Assembly (NCBI RefSeq): GCF_023336755.1 | Contig: NZ_JALZWP010000013.1 | Span: 1-64,000 of the forward strand | DNA from: Roseinatronobacter domitianus | Lineage (GTDB): Bacteria > Pseudomonadota > Alphaproteobacteria > Rhodobacterales > Rhodobacteraceae | Direction: 5' to 3' | Length of the DNA stretch: 64,000 nucleotides | Part shown: piece after piece, positions 1-7,316 of the stretch | Layout: each line of letters opens with the position of its first letter | Numbering within the stretch: position 1 is the stretch's first letter | Made by a program: the position numbers and the translations under genes | Notes under the pieces: model-generated | What the model was told of the DNA's origin: nothing | The model's input: the letters and a program-made list of their open reading frames with translations, nothing else | Databases searched by the model: none

Positions 1-120
1 TCCGAAACAGCGAAAAAGAAACGGAAGGAAACACCACAATTGACCCCAACATGACACGCAGAACATAACAACTGGGTGGGTCAGTTCTCGGTGACAATGC
101 CGGGTCAGTTCTCAGTGACA
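1..120 (+). mobile_element. Right end of an IS21-like insertion sequence
   Basis: The first 54 bases are open in frame 1 and end in TGA with a Lys/Arg-rich tail (SETAKKKRKETPQLTPT). This could be the end of the ATPase-like istB gene, but too little is present to prove it. Downstream are two tandem copies of a sequence beginning GGGTCAGTTCTC and ending GTGACA, with a 24-base period. Several subterminal repeats and a terminal CA are typical of IS21-family ends, so the element probably ends at about 120. The next base begins a 5'-truncated LysR gene, which supports a junction there. The rest of the element lies left of the window. The family assignment is inferred from the end structure, not from a transposase. 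Confidence 0.5.
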
Positions 121-122
121 AT
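78..122. repeat. Tandem IS-end repeats, 24-base period
   Basis: Two 21-base copies (78-98 and 102-122) differ by one base (CTCGGTGACA versus CTCAGTGACA). They probably are transposase binding sites at the terminus of the IS21-like element. Confidence 0.6.
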
Positions 123-545
123 CAACAGACGGTGTGCATTTTCCCAAATGGCCATCATTTGGAACGGTTTTCTGAAATCACACCAAGATTGATTGCAGAC
201 GAAAGGATCATTCATACCCGCCGCGACAGTGATTTCTTCAAAAGCCTTGAAGACGCCTTTCTGGATGAGGATTGCAGTCTGATTTCCTTGGTCGAAACAC
301 GGCAATTTACTGCCGCTTGCGAAATTGTCTCGAATGGCCTTGGCATAGCGATTGTCAGCGAGTTGGATGCCATGCAATTTGTGCACCGGAACATTCAGAT
401 CAGACCGTTCTCACCTGCTATTTCTCACCGGTTGTCACTGGTCCGCCCGACCTTCAAACAGCCGTCTGCGATCACACTCGAATTCATAGATGCGTTCGCT
501 GCGACCTTGGCCCCATTTGAAATGCGGGTCGCGCCGTCACAATAA
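121..545 (+). pseudogene. LysR-type regulator, C-terminal fragment
   Basis: The reading frame runs in from the IS end and encodes about 140 residues ending at TAA. The sequence fits the second half of a LysR substrate-binding domain: VCIFPNGHHLE at the start, an RIIHTRRDSDF stretch, the VSNGLGIAIVSELDA segment typical of the hinge region, and a C-terminal tail (EFIDAFAATL). The N-terminal helix-turn-helix and the first half of the effector domain are missing. They would lie upstream of the IS junction, so the gene was probably broken by the insertion. A GTG at 132 could start a protein, but it would have no DNA-binding domain. Function of the original regulator is unknown. Confidence 0.65.
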
Positions 546-956
546 CTGCGCGATGGGTGGTTTTGAAGCAAATCCATCTGCAAGCCTTTGCGCGCGGCAG
601 CGCCTTGATACGTAAATCTCGGCCCCGAAGAATCGCAACATGAAACCAAGCGGCCAGAGTGGCAATATAAACAAGCCATCCTCCGACCCTTGCTCGACGA
701 GCTGCGGGTGTAGGGTGGAGAAGTCCTCATTATGGAATTAACAAAACACCTTTCGAAAAAGGTATCTTATCCAATGGGCACAGTTGCTCACTCAGTTTTT
801 CTGTTTGAAAATGGCGCACCCAAGCGGCAGAAGATGAAAACTGGCAAGTTGTTTTGAAACGGTAGGTTGCGGTGGCAGGACTTTGGTTGAGTGCCCTGGG
901 GCTCTGAGGTCTTAGCTGGGTAATCCCCCCTTTTTAACGGGGTGCATCCGTAGAGT
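546..956. other. Noncoding or decayed DNA between a LysR fragment and an IS3 remnant
   Basis: I see no recognisable gene here. The base composition is less GC-rich than the chromosome core. Short open frames exist on both strands (for example minus strand about 730-885), but none has a start with a ribosome binding site or a family match. The right part, around 919-956, with GGTAATCCCCCC, is probably the terminus of the adjoining IS3-type element. Confidence 0.4.
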
Positions 957-1322
957 TCACGCGGCCATTTTGTCGCTTCGCGCCCCTTTCAGGAGCAGTT
1001 TCATGGCGGGTGTTATGCCGCCGATGCCCATGTTCGGGCGGTCGTTGTTATATGTCCAGAGCCATTGCATGGCCTGATCCTGTGCCTCCTCTATGCTTTC
1101 GATGATGTATTGGTCCAGCCATTCATGCCGAACCGTCCGGTTGTAGCGCTCGACATAAGCGTTCTGCTGGGGCTGGCCTGGTTGGATGTGCTGGATCGCA
1201 ACCCCATGTTTCTCAGCGTTTCACTGATGTATTCGGGGCCATTGTCGACCCTGATCGTGCCCGGTTTTCCGCGCCATTCGATGATGTGATCGAGGCTGCG
1301 TATCACCCGCTCGGCGGGCAAT
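957..1322 (-). mobile_element. IS3-family transposase (orfB) C-terminal remnant with frameshift
   Basis: On the minus strand the sequence reads LPAERVIRSLDHIIEWRG, then GTIRVDNGPEYISETLRN, in one frame. It continues as VAIQHIQPGQPQQNAYVER...HEWLDQYIIES...TYNNDRPNMGIGG in another frame and ends at TGA (957-959). This is the C-terminal half of the DDE integrase domain of an IS3-family orfB product: the second Asp (VDNG) and the catalytic Glu region (NAYVERYN) are present, the N-terminal half is absent. The frame changes at about 1200-1210, where the intact family has WAEKHG before VAIQHI, so a short deletion has inactivated it. At 1317-1322 it joins a DUF924 gene fragment. The element cannot encode an active transposase. 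Confidence 0.8.
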
Positions 1323-1700
1323 CGGATCATAGGAAAAGGCTTCGGCGCAGCCCCGAAAGCAGGATCGCGACAGTTGATCGGCCAGCAGCACCTTGGCCGC
1401 TTTGCCTTCAAGGCTGTTCCACTCTTCGCCGGTCAAGCTCGGTGGGTCGGACTTTAGTTCACGCACGACCGGCGCGAAGGGCTGGCAAAACGCATCGAGG
1501 GCCCGGCCGCTTTGAAACCAGATCATCATCAAAGGCCGCACCGTTTCGTCCTGGTTCAGGCTGTCACGGATTTCCGGCTTCGCGGTATCGCAGCCGCGCA
1601 TGTAGTTGAGCACGCTGCGCGGGGACCGGGGATTTTCAACCGCCCGAACAACATCCGGTCGCTGGCGAAAGCTCTCAGGTGTCAGTTCATCGGCAGGCAT
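1320..1700 (-). pseudogene. DUF924 family protein, truncated by IS3 remnant
   Basis: About 127 residues from ATG at 1700 (MPADELTPESFRQ...) run to the IS3 junction. The region containing AAKVLLADQLSRSCFRG and AEAFSYDPIA matches the conserved core of the DUF924 family (usual pattern ILLLDQFPRNxFRGxxxAFAxDPLA). The upstream WFQSGRALDAF segment fits the family's WF motif. A full DUF924 protein is about 180-200 residues, so the C-terminal third is missing and is replaced by out-of-frame transposase sequence. The biochemical role of the family is unknown. The assignment rests on recognising one motif block. Confidence 0.6.
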
Positions 1701-1783
1701 TCGTTTTCCTTCTATCGATCATCAGGCAGACATCCGGTCAGTCGTGCGCTGTTTTCTCTGATTGCGGGCACGGATTGCGCGTG

Positions 1784-1809
1784 GCAGGCGGGCGTGGCGT
1801 CCCGCCTGC
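1784..1809. terminator. Perfect GC-rich hairpin downstream of the SnoaL-like gene
   Basis: GCAGGCGGG and CCCGCCTGC form a perfect 9-bp stem around an 8-base loop, 41 bases beyond the stop of the minus-strand gene at 1850. There is no clear U tract, so it is only a possible terminator. Confidence 0.35.
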
Positions 1810-1849
1810 TTGGACGCTGCCCGTTGGCCGGGCTGTGTCGTGATGAGGT

Positions 1850-2731
1850 TTATTGCCCGATCGAGTCCGGCCCAACGCCGTCAAAGCCGGTGAACATGCC
1901 GTTGTCATTGGCGAGGCCCTCGGTCGGGACGGGCTGGATCACGTCCCAATGCTCGACGATCATGCCGTCTTCCATGCGGAACAGGTCGTAGAAGGCGTTG
2001 GTCGTGCCGTTCCACTGGCCTTCGCTGACGGTCAGGACGAAATTGCCCTCGCCCAGCACCGCGTGGATGTCGGTGTATTGGAACATGTTGCCTTGCGCCG
2101 TCAGCTGCTCGACCGCAGCGACGATCCCATCGAGCCCGTCCGCGATCATCGGGTTGTGCTGGGCGTAGCTTTCGGAACTGATATAATCGGTGATCCGCGA
2201 CGGGTCCTCGCCCATCAGAACATCTCGCACCAGCGCAACGGCCAAAGCCTTGTTCGCCTCGGTCTTATCCAGATCGGTCACTTCGGTCGGGCCGTCGGTC
2301 TGTGTTCTGCCGCTGGCGGTTTCCGTCACCAGGGGCTGCAAGGCGTCCCAGTGTTCCGCGACCTTCCCATTCTCGTCCACGCGGATGATGTCGAAGGACA
2401 CCATCTCGGGGGCGCCGAACGGCTCGGCATTTCGCCAGATATTGTGCATGAAGACGTAGTTGCCGTCTTCGAACATGCGGATGTTTTCGGCGGTGGTGCC
2501 CGCCTCTTGCAGCACCGGTAGCATCTCGATGAACGGTTCCAGCCCTGTCGGGATGAAGGGGTTGTGCTGGATGTAATCCGCATTCGCCACCTCGCGCATG
2601 GTATCGACGTCGCCTTGCAGGACAGCGCCCAGAAACTTGCCGACAATCGGCTTGATCGACGGGGTGCCCTCGGCAAGGGCGCCGGTGGCTAGCAAAGCGG
2701 TGGCTGCGACAGCAGTCAGGGTCTTTTTCAT
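1850..2731 (-). CDS. Secreted protein with two tandem SnoaL-like (NTF2-fold) domains
   Basis: The product has 293 residues. A Sec signal peptide (MKKTLTAVAATALLATGALA) is followed by two homologous SnoaL-like polyketide-cyclase/NTF2-fold domains, at roughly residues 25-140 and 160-280. The duplication is visible in paired motifs: YIQHNPFIPTG / YAQHNPMIADG, EDGNYVFMHNIW / GEGNFVLTVSEGQWN, and NGKVAEHWDALQP / DGMIVEHWDVIQP. SnoaL-fold proteins include small-molecule isomerases and hydrolases and many uncharacterised exported proteins, and the reaction here cannot be told. The start has AAGGA 9 bases upstream. It lies 35 bases behind the SDR gene on the same strand, so the two probably form an operon controlled by the divergent TetR regulator. 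Confidence 0.85.
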   Translation of the reverse strand: MKKTLTAVAATALLATGALAEGTPSIKPIVGKFLGAVLQGDVDTMREVANADYIQHNPFIPTGLEPFIEMLPVLQEAGTTAENIRMFEDGNYVFMHNIWRNAEPFGAPEMVSFDIIRVDENGKVAEHWDALQPLVTETASGRTQTDGPTEVTDLDKTEANKALAVALVRDVLMGEDPSRITDYISSESYAQHNPMIADGLDGIVAAVEQLTAQGNMFQYTDIHAVLGEGNFVLTVSEGQWNGTTNAFYDLFRMEDGMIVEHWDVIQPVPTEGLANDNGMFTGFDGVGPDSIGQ

Positions 2732-2766
2732 TGGATTGGTTCCTTTTTCGGTGGGTATTGAGGTGG

Positions 2767-3645
2767 TCAGGCGTCAACACCGCCCAGCACGGTGTCGAGC
2801 TGCATCTCTTTCAACAGCGCGTCCTGCCGCGGTTGGGTAACGGCGTTCATTTCGTCCACGCCCCAAGTGATGCCAACGACCGTGCGCGTGGGTCGCTTGC
2901 CGGGGGTGGCGTCGGCCAGCGACAAGTATGCGTCCACCACCAATTGAGGGTCGGGGGCTTCATCGCTGGCCAGCATCTGGGCGAACCCCGCGACCATGGC
3001 GTCAGGCACCTGCCCAAGGTCGCCATAGGAGGCCAGCACATCCGCGCGGGCGGGCGGCTTGCCGGCAGCCAGCAGGTTCGAGGGGAACGGCCCCGGTTCG
3101 ACCAGTGCGATGTCGACGCCGAAGGGGGAAACCTCGTAACGCAAGCTTTGGCTGTAGGCTTCGAGCGCATGCTTGGTCGCGCAATAGGTGCCGAAGAAGG
3201 GCACAGAAACCCGCCCGGCGATCGAACTGGTGTTGATGATGAGGCCCGAACCTGCCGCGCGCATCGACGGCAGCACCGCCTGCATCGCACGGATGGCCCC
3301 GAAATAGTTGGTGTCCATCTGTTCCGCGGCCTGCGCGACGGAATAGGCCTCGGTCATGCCGATATACATGATGCCTGCGTTGTTGATCAGGATGTCGATG
3401 GGGCCATCGGCCAGAATGGCGGCGAACCCCTCGGCCACGGACGCGTCGCTGGTCACGTCCATCTCGGCGATGGTGATGCGGGGGGAGTAGCCCTCAAGCT
3501 CTGCCTTCTTGGCGGCGTTGCGGCCTGCCGTGTCGCGCATTGTGCCCCAGACGCGGTCGCCACGGTCCGCGAAGGCCCGCACGGCTGCCGCGCCGAAGCC
3601 GCTGCTGGCACCTGTAATGACGATGGTTCTTTCTGGTATGGACAT
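2767..3645 (-). CDS. Short-chain dehydrogenase/reductase (classical SDR)
   Basis: A classical SDR of 292 residues: IVITGASSGFG dinucleotide-binding motif near the N terminus, NNAGI at the end of beta-strand 4, a catalytic Ser in NTSSIAGRVS and the YCATKHALE motif (YxxxK). The Arg after the first beta strand region (RGDRVWGTMRD) hints at NADP(H) preference. The ATG at 3645 is chosen because AGGAG lies 8 bases upstream; an in-frame start at 3666 lacks this. It precedes the SnoaL-like gene and is divergent from a TetR regulator, the usual layout for a small inducible catabolic or detoxification unit. Substrate unknown. Confidence 0.9.
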   Translation of the reverse strand: MSIPERTIVITGASSGFGAAAVRAFADRGDRVWGTMRDTAGRNAAKKAELEGYSPRITIAEMDVTSDASVAEGFAAILADGPIDILINNAGIMYIGMTEAYSVAQAAEQMDTNYFGAIRAMQAVLPSMRAAGSGLIINTSSIAGRVSVPFFGTYCATKHALEAYSQSLRYEVSPFGVDIALVEPGPFPSNLLAAGKPPARADVLASYGDLGQVPDAMVAGFAQMLASDEAPDPQLVVDAYLSLADATPGKRPTRTVVGITWGVDEMNAVTQPRQDALLKEMQLDTVLGGVDA

Positions 3646-3673
3646 GGGTCGTTCTCCTGCTTGCACGTTGTGT

Positions 3674-3685
3674 TACCAACTGGTA
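3674..3685. promoter_or_regulatory. Palindrome in the SDR/TetR intergenic region
   Basis: TACCAACTGGTA is a palindrome with 5-base arms, 29 bases upstream of the SDR start and 51 bases upstream of the TetR start. A TetR-family operator in this position would control both divergent units. Inferred from position and symmetry only. Confidence 0.45.
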
Positions 3686-3717
3686 CGAATATCAGATGCG
3701 CCCCGTCAAGACATAAA

Positions 3718-3731
3718 ATACCGGATAGTAT
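3718..3731. promoter_or_regulatory. Second small palindrome next to the TetR start
   Basis: ATAC-CGGATA-GTAT lies directly before the TetR start codon. It may be a second operator half or part of the regulator's promoter. The arms are short, so chance is possible. Confidence 0.3.
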
Positions 3732-3735
3732 AAAA

Positions 3736-4341
3736 ATGAGCGACGCCGATAAAGGACCCGCGCGCGGACGCCCGCGGACGATGAACGCCGAGCAGGTGCT
3801 TGACGTGGCAATGACCGCTTATTGGCACAGCGACCCGGCCGATGTGTCGGTCAATGCGATCTGCCAGATGGCGGGCATCTCGAAGCCCTCGCTGTATCGT
3901 GAGTTCGGCAGCGAGGACGGGCTGTCGCGCGCGGCGCTGGACCGCTATGCAGACCAGGTGCTGTCGGAGATGTTCGTGATCCTGCACGCCGGGGCGGGGC
4001 TGCGCCAGACGCTTGCCACGCTCATCGACTTCGCGAGCGATGATCCCCGGATGGAGACCGGGTGCTTGTTCTACAAGATGCGGGCGGGCAAGCACCGGCT
4101 TGGGACGGACACGAGGGCGCGCGTGGAGGAGATCGACGCGGCCGGGCAGGCTGCATACGCCGCTTTCCTGCAAGCGGCCCGCGATGCCGGTGACTGGCCG
4201 GATGGCCTGTCGGTCGAGGCCGGGGCGAAATACCTTGGCGAGCAGATCGCGCTTGCCATTACCCAACGCGCTTCGGGCGAAGACCCCGCGCGCATTCGCG
4301 AGATGCTGACGCTGGCGCTGTCGGTCTTCACCCGCCCATGA
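3736..4341 (+). CDS. TetR/AcrR family transcriptional regulator
   Basis: The product has 201 residues. The N-terminal helix-turn-helix is clear (residues about 15-60): VSVNAICQMAGISKPSLYREFG has the TetR recognition-helix pattern ending in LYxxF. The C-terminal ligand-binding half contains METGCLFYKMRAG, resembling TetR proteins of the TetR_C-like group that carry a cysteine here. ATG at 3736 is the natural start; the longer open frame upstream runs antisense through the SDR gene and is not credible. It is divergent from the SDR-SnoaL pair and overlaps the following DUF418 gene by 4 bases, so it probably controls both sides. Ligand unknown. Confidence 0.88.
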   Translation: MSDADKGPARGRPRTMNAEQVLDVAMTAYWHSDPADVSVNAICQMAGISKPSLYREFGSEDGLSRAALDRYADQVLSEMFVILHAGAGLRQTLATLIDFASDDPRMETGCLFYKMRAGKHRLGTDTRARVEEIDAAGQAAYAAFLQAARDAGDWPDGLSVEAGAKYLGEQIALAITQRASGEDPARIREMLTLALSVFTRP

Positions 4342-5453
4342 CCGCATCGCCACGCGCCCTGATGCCCGACTATCTACGCCTTGTCGCGCTGTTCGGTATT
4401 GTCGTGGTCAATGTCCAGTTCATCGCGTTTTCGGCGCTTGGCAGTTTTGCCGATCCGGGCGGTGAGACCCAGCGCGACGAGATCACCCTGTGGTTGGTCA
4501 ACGGGCTGGCGCTCCTGAAGACCTACGGGCTTTTCTCCTTCATGTTCGGCGTGGGGCTGGGGTTCCTGATGCGTTCGGCGGCGCGGCGCGGGCTGCCCTT
4601 CGGGCGCGTCTACCGCAACCGGATGATAGGGCTTGCGATACTTGGGGTCGTGAATGGCTGCCTGTTCTTTCCTGGCGACATCCTGACGATCTACGCGGTC
4701 ACCGGTTCGATCCTATACCTGTTCCGGGATTGGCAGGTTGGTCGCCTTGTGCGGGTCGGTGCAGCGTTGCTGATTGTGCAAGCCCTTATCGCGCCGCCAC
4801 TCCTGCTCGCCGCGCCGGAGACGCCGCCCGACATCGTCGCGATGGAACGCGCCATCCTGACCGGGGGCGGGTTTCTGGAGGCCGTCCTGTTCCGAAGCGT
4901 CGGCTTCGCGGTCATCATGCCGTCCTTCCTCGTGATCCAGGGAACCGCGGCGCTCGGCTGGTTCTGCCTCGGCCTTGCGGCGGTGAAATCCGGCATGATC
5001 GACGATGCCGCGCACCCGCTCTGGCGGCGCGCGCGGCGCTGGTGCCTTGGGCCGGGGGTGGTGCTGGGGCTAGTCGGGGCCGCGCTTTCGCAATGGGGGC
5101 CAGCGGTGCCCGGCGTCGCTCTGACGGTCGTTGCTGCACCAATAGCAACGCTTGGCTACCTGGGCCTGATTGCCGCCATTTCGCGCCCGCCGGGGCCGAT
5201 CATGGCGAAGGCGCTGGCTGCGGGCGGTTCAAGCCTGAGTATATACCTCGGCCAGTCGATCCTCCTATCGATGATCTTCTCGGGCTATGGGCTCGGTCTC
5301 TGGGATGATGTCGACCGGTTCACCGCCGTTGCGATCGCCCTTGCGGTGACGGCGGGCTTGATGGGGGCTTTGATGATCTGGCGTGTCCGCTTCGCGCTTG
5401 GCCCTTTCGAATGGGTCTTGCGGCGGATCACCTATTTCAGGATTCGCGTCTGA
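4338..5453 (+). CDS. DUF418 family integral membrane protein
   Basis: A 371-residue polytopic membrane protein with about 8-10 hydrophobic segments. The N-terminal LRLVALFGIVVVNV and the FSFMFGVGLGFLM region fit the DUF418 family (YeiB-like), as does the C-terminal segment with LAAGGSSLSIYLGQSILLSMIF. Members are related to acyltransferase-3-type membrane proteins; their substrates are not established. The start overlaps the TetR stop (ATGA), so the two are cotranscribed. A short hairpin (5470-5487) follows the gene. Confidence 0.82.
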   Translation: MTASPRALMPDYLRLVALFGIVVVNVQFIAFSALGSFADPGGETQRDEITLWLVNGLALLKTYGLFSFMFGVGLGFLMRSAARRGLPFGRVYRNRMIGLAILGVVNGCLFFPGDILTIYAVTGSILYLFRDWQVGRLVRVGAALLIVQALIAPPLLLAAPETPPDIVAMERAILTGGGFLEAVLFRSVGFAVIMPSFLVIQGTAALGWFCLGLAAVKSGMIDDAAHPLWRRARRWCLGPGVVLGLVGAALSQWGPAVPGVALTVVAAPIATLGYLGLIAAISRPPGPIMAKALAAGGSSLSIYLGQSILLSMIFSGYGLGLWDDVDRFTAVAIALAVTAGLMGALMIWRVRFALGPFEWVLRRITYFRIRV

Positions 5454-5736
5454 GGCCTCAAGGCATCAGCCGATGCCACTGCATCGGTGTGAACATCGAC
5501 AAAAACAAAAACAGAATGTTCATGATACCATTTCGTGTCTCACCCGCGTAATACGGGGGCCGATGCGGAGTGCAGCATCGCGGCCAAGATCTGTCGCCCG
5601 ACGATCTCTAACCCAATGTGAAGCGCCGCTACAAGCACAGCCCCATGGGGTTTCCCGGAACCGCCCCTGCAAACGCGCACCATAAAACACAGTTGCCGCG
5701 CAGCAGACCCATCAACAACATATGCGGAATAAAATA
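5454..5736. other. Intergenic region with two hairpins, no gene seen
   Basis: No coding region is supported. CCGATGC-CACT-GCATCGG (5470-5487) is a perfect 7-bp stem just after the DUF418 stop and could act as a terminator, although no T run follows. A second, imperfect stem spans 5558-5585 and repeats the GATGC/GCATC core. The rest is featureless up to the tRNA. Confidence 0.4.
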
Positions 5737-5813
5737 TGGCGCACCCGAAAGGATTCGAACCTCTGACCCCTTGATTCGTAGTCAAGTGCTCTATCCAGCT
5801 GAGCTACGGGTGC
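5737..5813 (-). tRNA. tRNA-Arg (anticodon ACG)
   Basis: On the minus strand the acceptor arms GCACCCG and CGGGTGC pair over 7 bp, followed by discriminator G and an encoded CCA. The D arm GCTCAGCTGGATAGAGC, an anticodon stem CTTGA/TCAAG around the loop CTACGAA, and the T-loop sequence GGTTCGAATCC are all present. The anticodon ACG (wobble A normally edited to inosine) reads CGU/CGC/CGA arginine codons. Total length is 77 nt including CCA. Confidence 0.97.
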
Positions 5814-5894
5814 GTTGGAGGCTGATTATCGCCCTGCTCCAAGGTTTGCAAGGGGGGGCGGGCAGGGTTTTTCTGCGATCACGTCAAAAAACCG

Positions 5895-7289
5895 TCACGC
5901 ATTGTTCGGCAGCCAGATGCGGAATTCGGTCCCGTCGGCGTCAGACCGCGCCAGTTCCAAGAACCCGCCATGCCCCCGGACCAATTCGGCGGCAATCGCC
6001 AGCCCCAGCCCCACGCCGCCTTTGCGCGCGCCACCTTGGAACGCTTCGAACAGGTGTTCGCGAGCCTTGGGCGGAAGGCCCGGCCCGCTATCACCGATAC
6101 GAATTGTGACGCCGGATTGGGCCTCGTTGGCGGTTTCGGACGCCGTTATCTCTATCACGCCGGGTTTGCGTGTTGCCTCGAGCGCCTGACGCGCATTGCG
6201 CACCAGATTGCTCAGAACGCGGAAAAGTTGCTCGCTGTCGGCGCGCAGGTAGAGCGTCGGGTTGACCTCTGCGACAAAGGTGATTTCTGCATCTCCGCAA
6301 GCCAGCTTCTCGCTTTCGATCACGTCTTCCACAAGTGGGGCCAGCCGCAGCCTGTCCAGTCGGGGCGGGGGTTCTTCGGCCTTGCCGAATGCGAGGGTGG
6401 ATTCGCAGAGGTTAATCGCGCGTGACAGGGAACTGACCAGCTTTGGCGCGGCCCGTTTCACGCTGGGGTCTTCGCTCATCTCTATGCGGTCGGCCAGCAT
6501 GGAGGCCGTGGTCAGCATGTTGCGCAGATCGTGACTGATGCGCGCGACCGAGCCGCCAAGCTGGGCCAGTCGCTCTTTTTGACGCAGCAACCCTGTCAGA
6601 TCGTTTTGCAGCTTTTGCAGCGCATCTTCGGCTTGGCGCAGTTCCGCAATGTTGGAATTGGGCGTAATGATGCGCCGCGCATCTTGGGGGGCTTCGGCAT
6701 AGTCCGACATCGACCGGATGACGCGACTCATCGGTGCAACGACGAACAGGCGCACCGACAGATACAACAGCAACGCGGTGAAAAGCGAAATCGCCAGCGA
6801 CAGCGCAAGAATGCGCCCGCTGTATTCCCACAACTCGCGCTGCAATTGAGCAGTGTCGAGCGTAATCTCTATCAGCAATCCGCCGCGCTGCACGGGGTTG
6901 CCGATGATGCGTATGATGCGCGGTTCTGTATGCGCCAACTCTTCCAACGCGTCACGGGTTAGCCCCAGCAGGCTTGCCTCGCGAAGATCGAAACTGGCAT
7001 CCACCGGGCCGGGCAGAGGCGAGGCGAGCACCAGTTCGCGCACTTCGTCCCGGCGCAGCACCACGTTGAACACGCCTGCATTGTCCAGAAGTTCCGCCGC
7101 CAGTTCCCCGGCAATGGACCCATCAGAGGCCAGTAGCGCCAGCGAGGCGATTTGTGCGCGCTCCAGCCGCGCTTCCAGATAGTCCGCGCGATACCGCGCG
7201 ACCGAGGGGCCGAAAATCAACACCTCGGCCACCATCACAAAGATGACGACCAACCACAGAAACCGCCCTGACAACGTATTTGCAAACAT
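5895..7289 (-). CDS. Sensor histidine kinase, orphan
   Basis: The product has 464 residues. An N-terminal membrane helix (about 9-28), a periplasmic sensor region (about 30-155) and a second helix (about 158-183) lead into a HAMP-like linker. The phosphoacceptor His253 lies in ARISHDLRNML. The ATPase domain has the N box (NLVRNARQAL), G1 (GDSGPGLPP) and G2 (GGVGLGLAIA) motifs. The kinase should autophosphorylate and pass phosphate to a response regulator, but no regulator gene is next to it. The neighbours are a tRNA and a flavoprotein gene 27 bases upstream on the same strand, so it may be transcribed together with the latter. Signal unknown. Confidence 0.9.
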   Translation of the reverse strand: MFANTLSGRFLWLVVIFVMVAEVLIFGPSVARYRADYLEARLERAQIASLALLASDGSIAGELAAELLDNAGVFNVVLRRDEVRELVLASPLPGPVDASFDLREASLLGLTRDALEELAHTEPRIIRIIGNPVQRGGLLIEITLDTAQLQRELWEYSGRILALSLAISLFTALLLYLSVRLFVVAPMSRVIRSMSDYAEAPQDARRIITPNSNIAELRQAEDALQKLQNDLTGLLRQKERLAQLGGSVARISHDLRNMLTTASMLADRIEMSEDPSVKRAAPKLVSSLSRAINLCESTLAFGKAEEPPPRLDRLRLAPLVEDVIESEKLACGDAEITFVAEVNPTLYLRADSEQLFRVLSNLVRNARQALEATRKPGVIEITASETANEAQSGVTIRIGDSGPGLPPKAREHLFEAFQGGARKGGVGLGLAIAAELVRGHGGFLELARSDADGTEFRIWLPNNA

Positions 7290-7316
7290 ATCCGCCCAAT
7301 GTGCCCGCAGGTCGGG

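Noticed and set aside
730-885. Minus-strand open stretch ending at 730-732
   Set aside because: Short, no clear start, no ribosome binding site and no recognisable family; composition alone is not enough.
2731-3735. Upstream extension of the TetR frame across the SDR gene
   Set aside because: The extension is antisense to a complete SDR and the TetR homology begins at ATG 3736.
5558-5585. Attachment site remnant beside tRNA-Arg
   Set aside because: tRNA genes often serve as integration sites, but no integrase and no repeat of the tRNA 3' end are seen here; the hairpins alone are not evidence.
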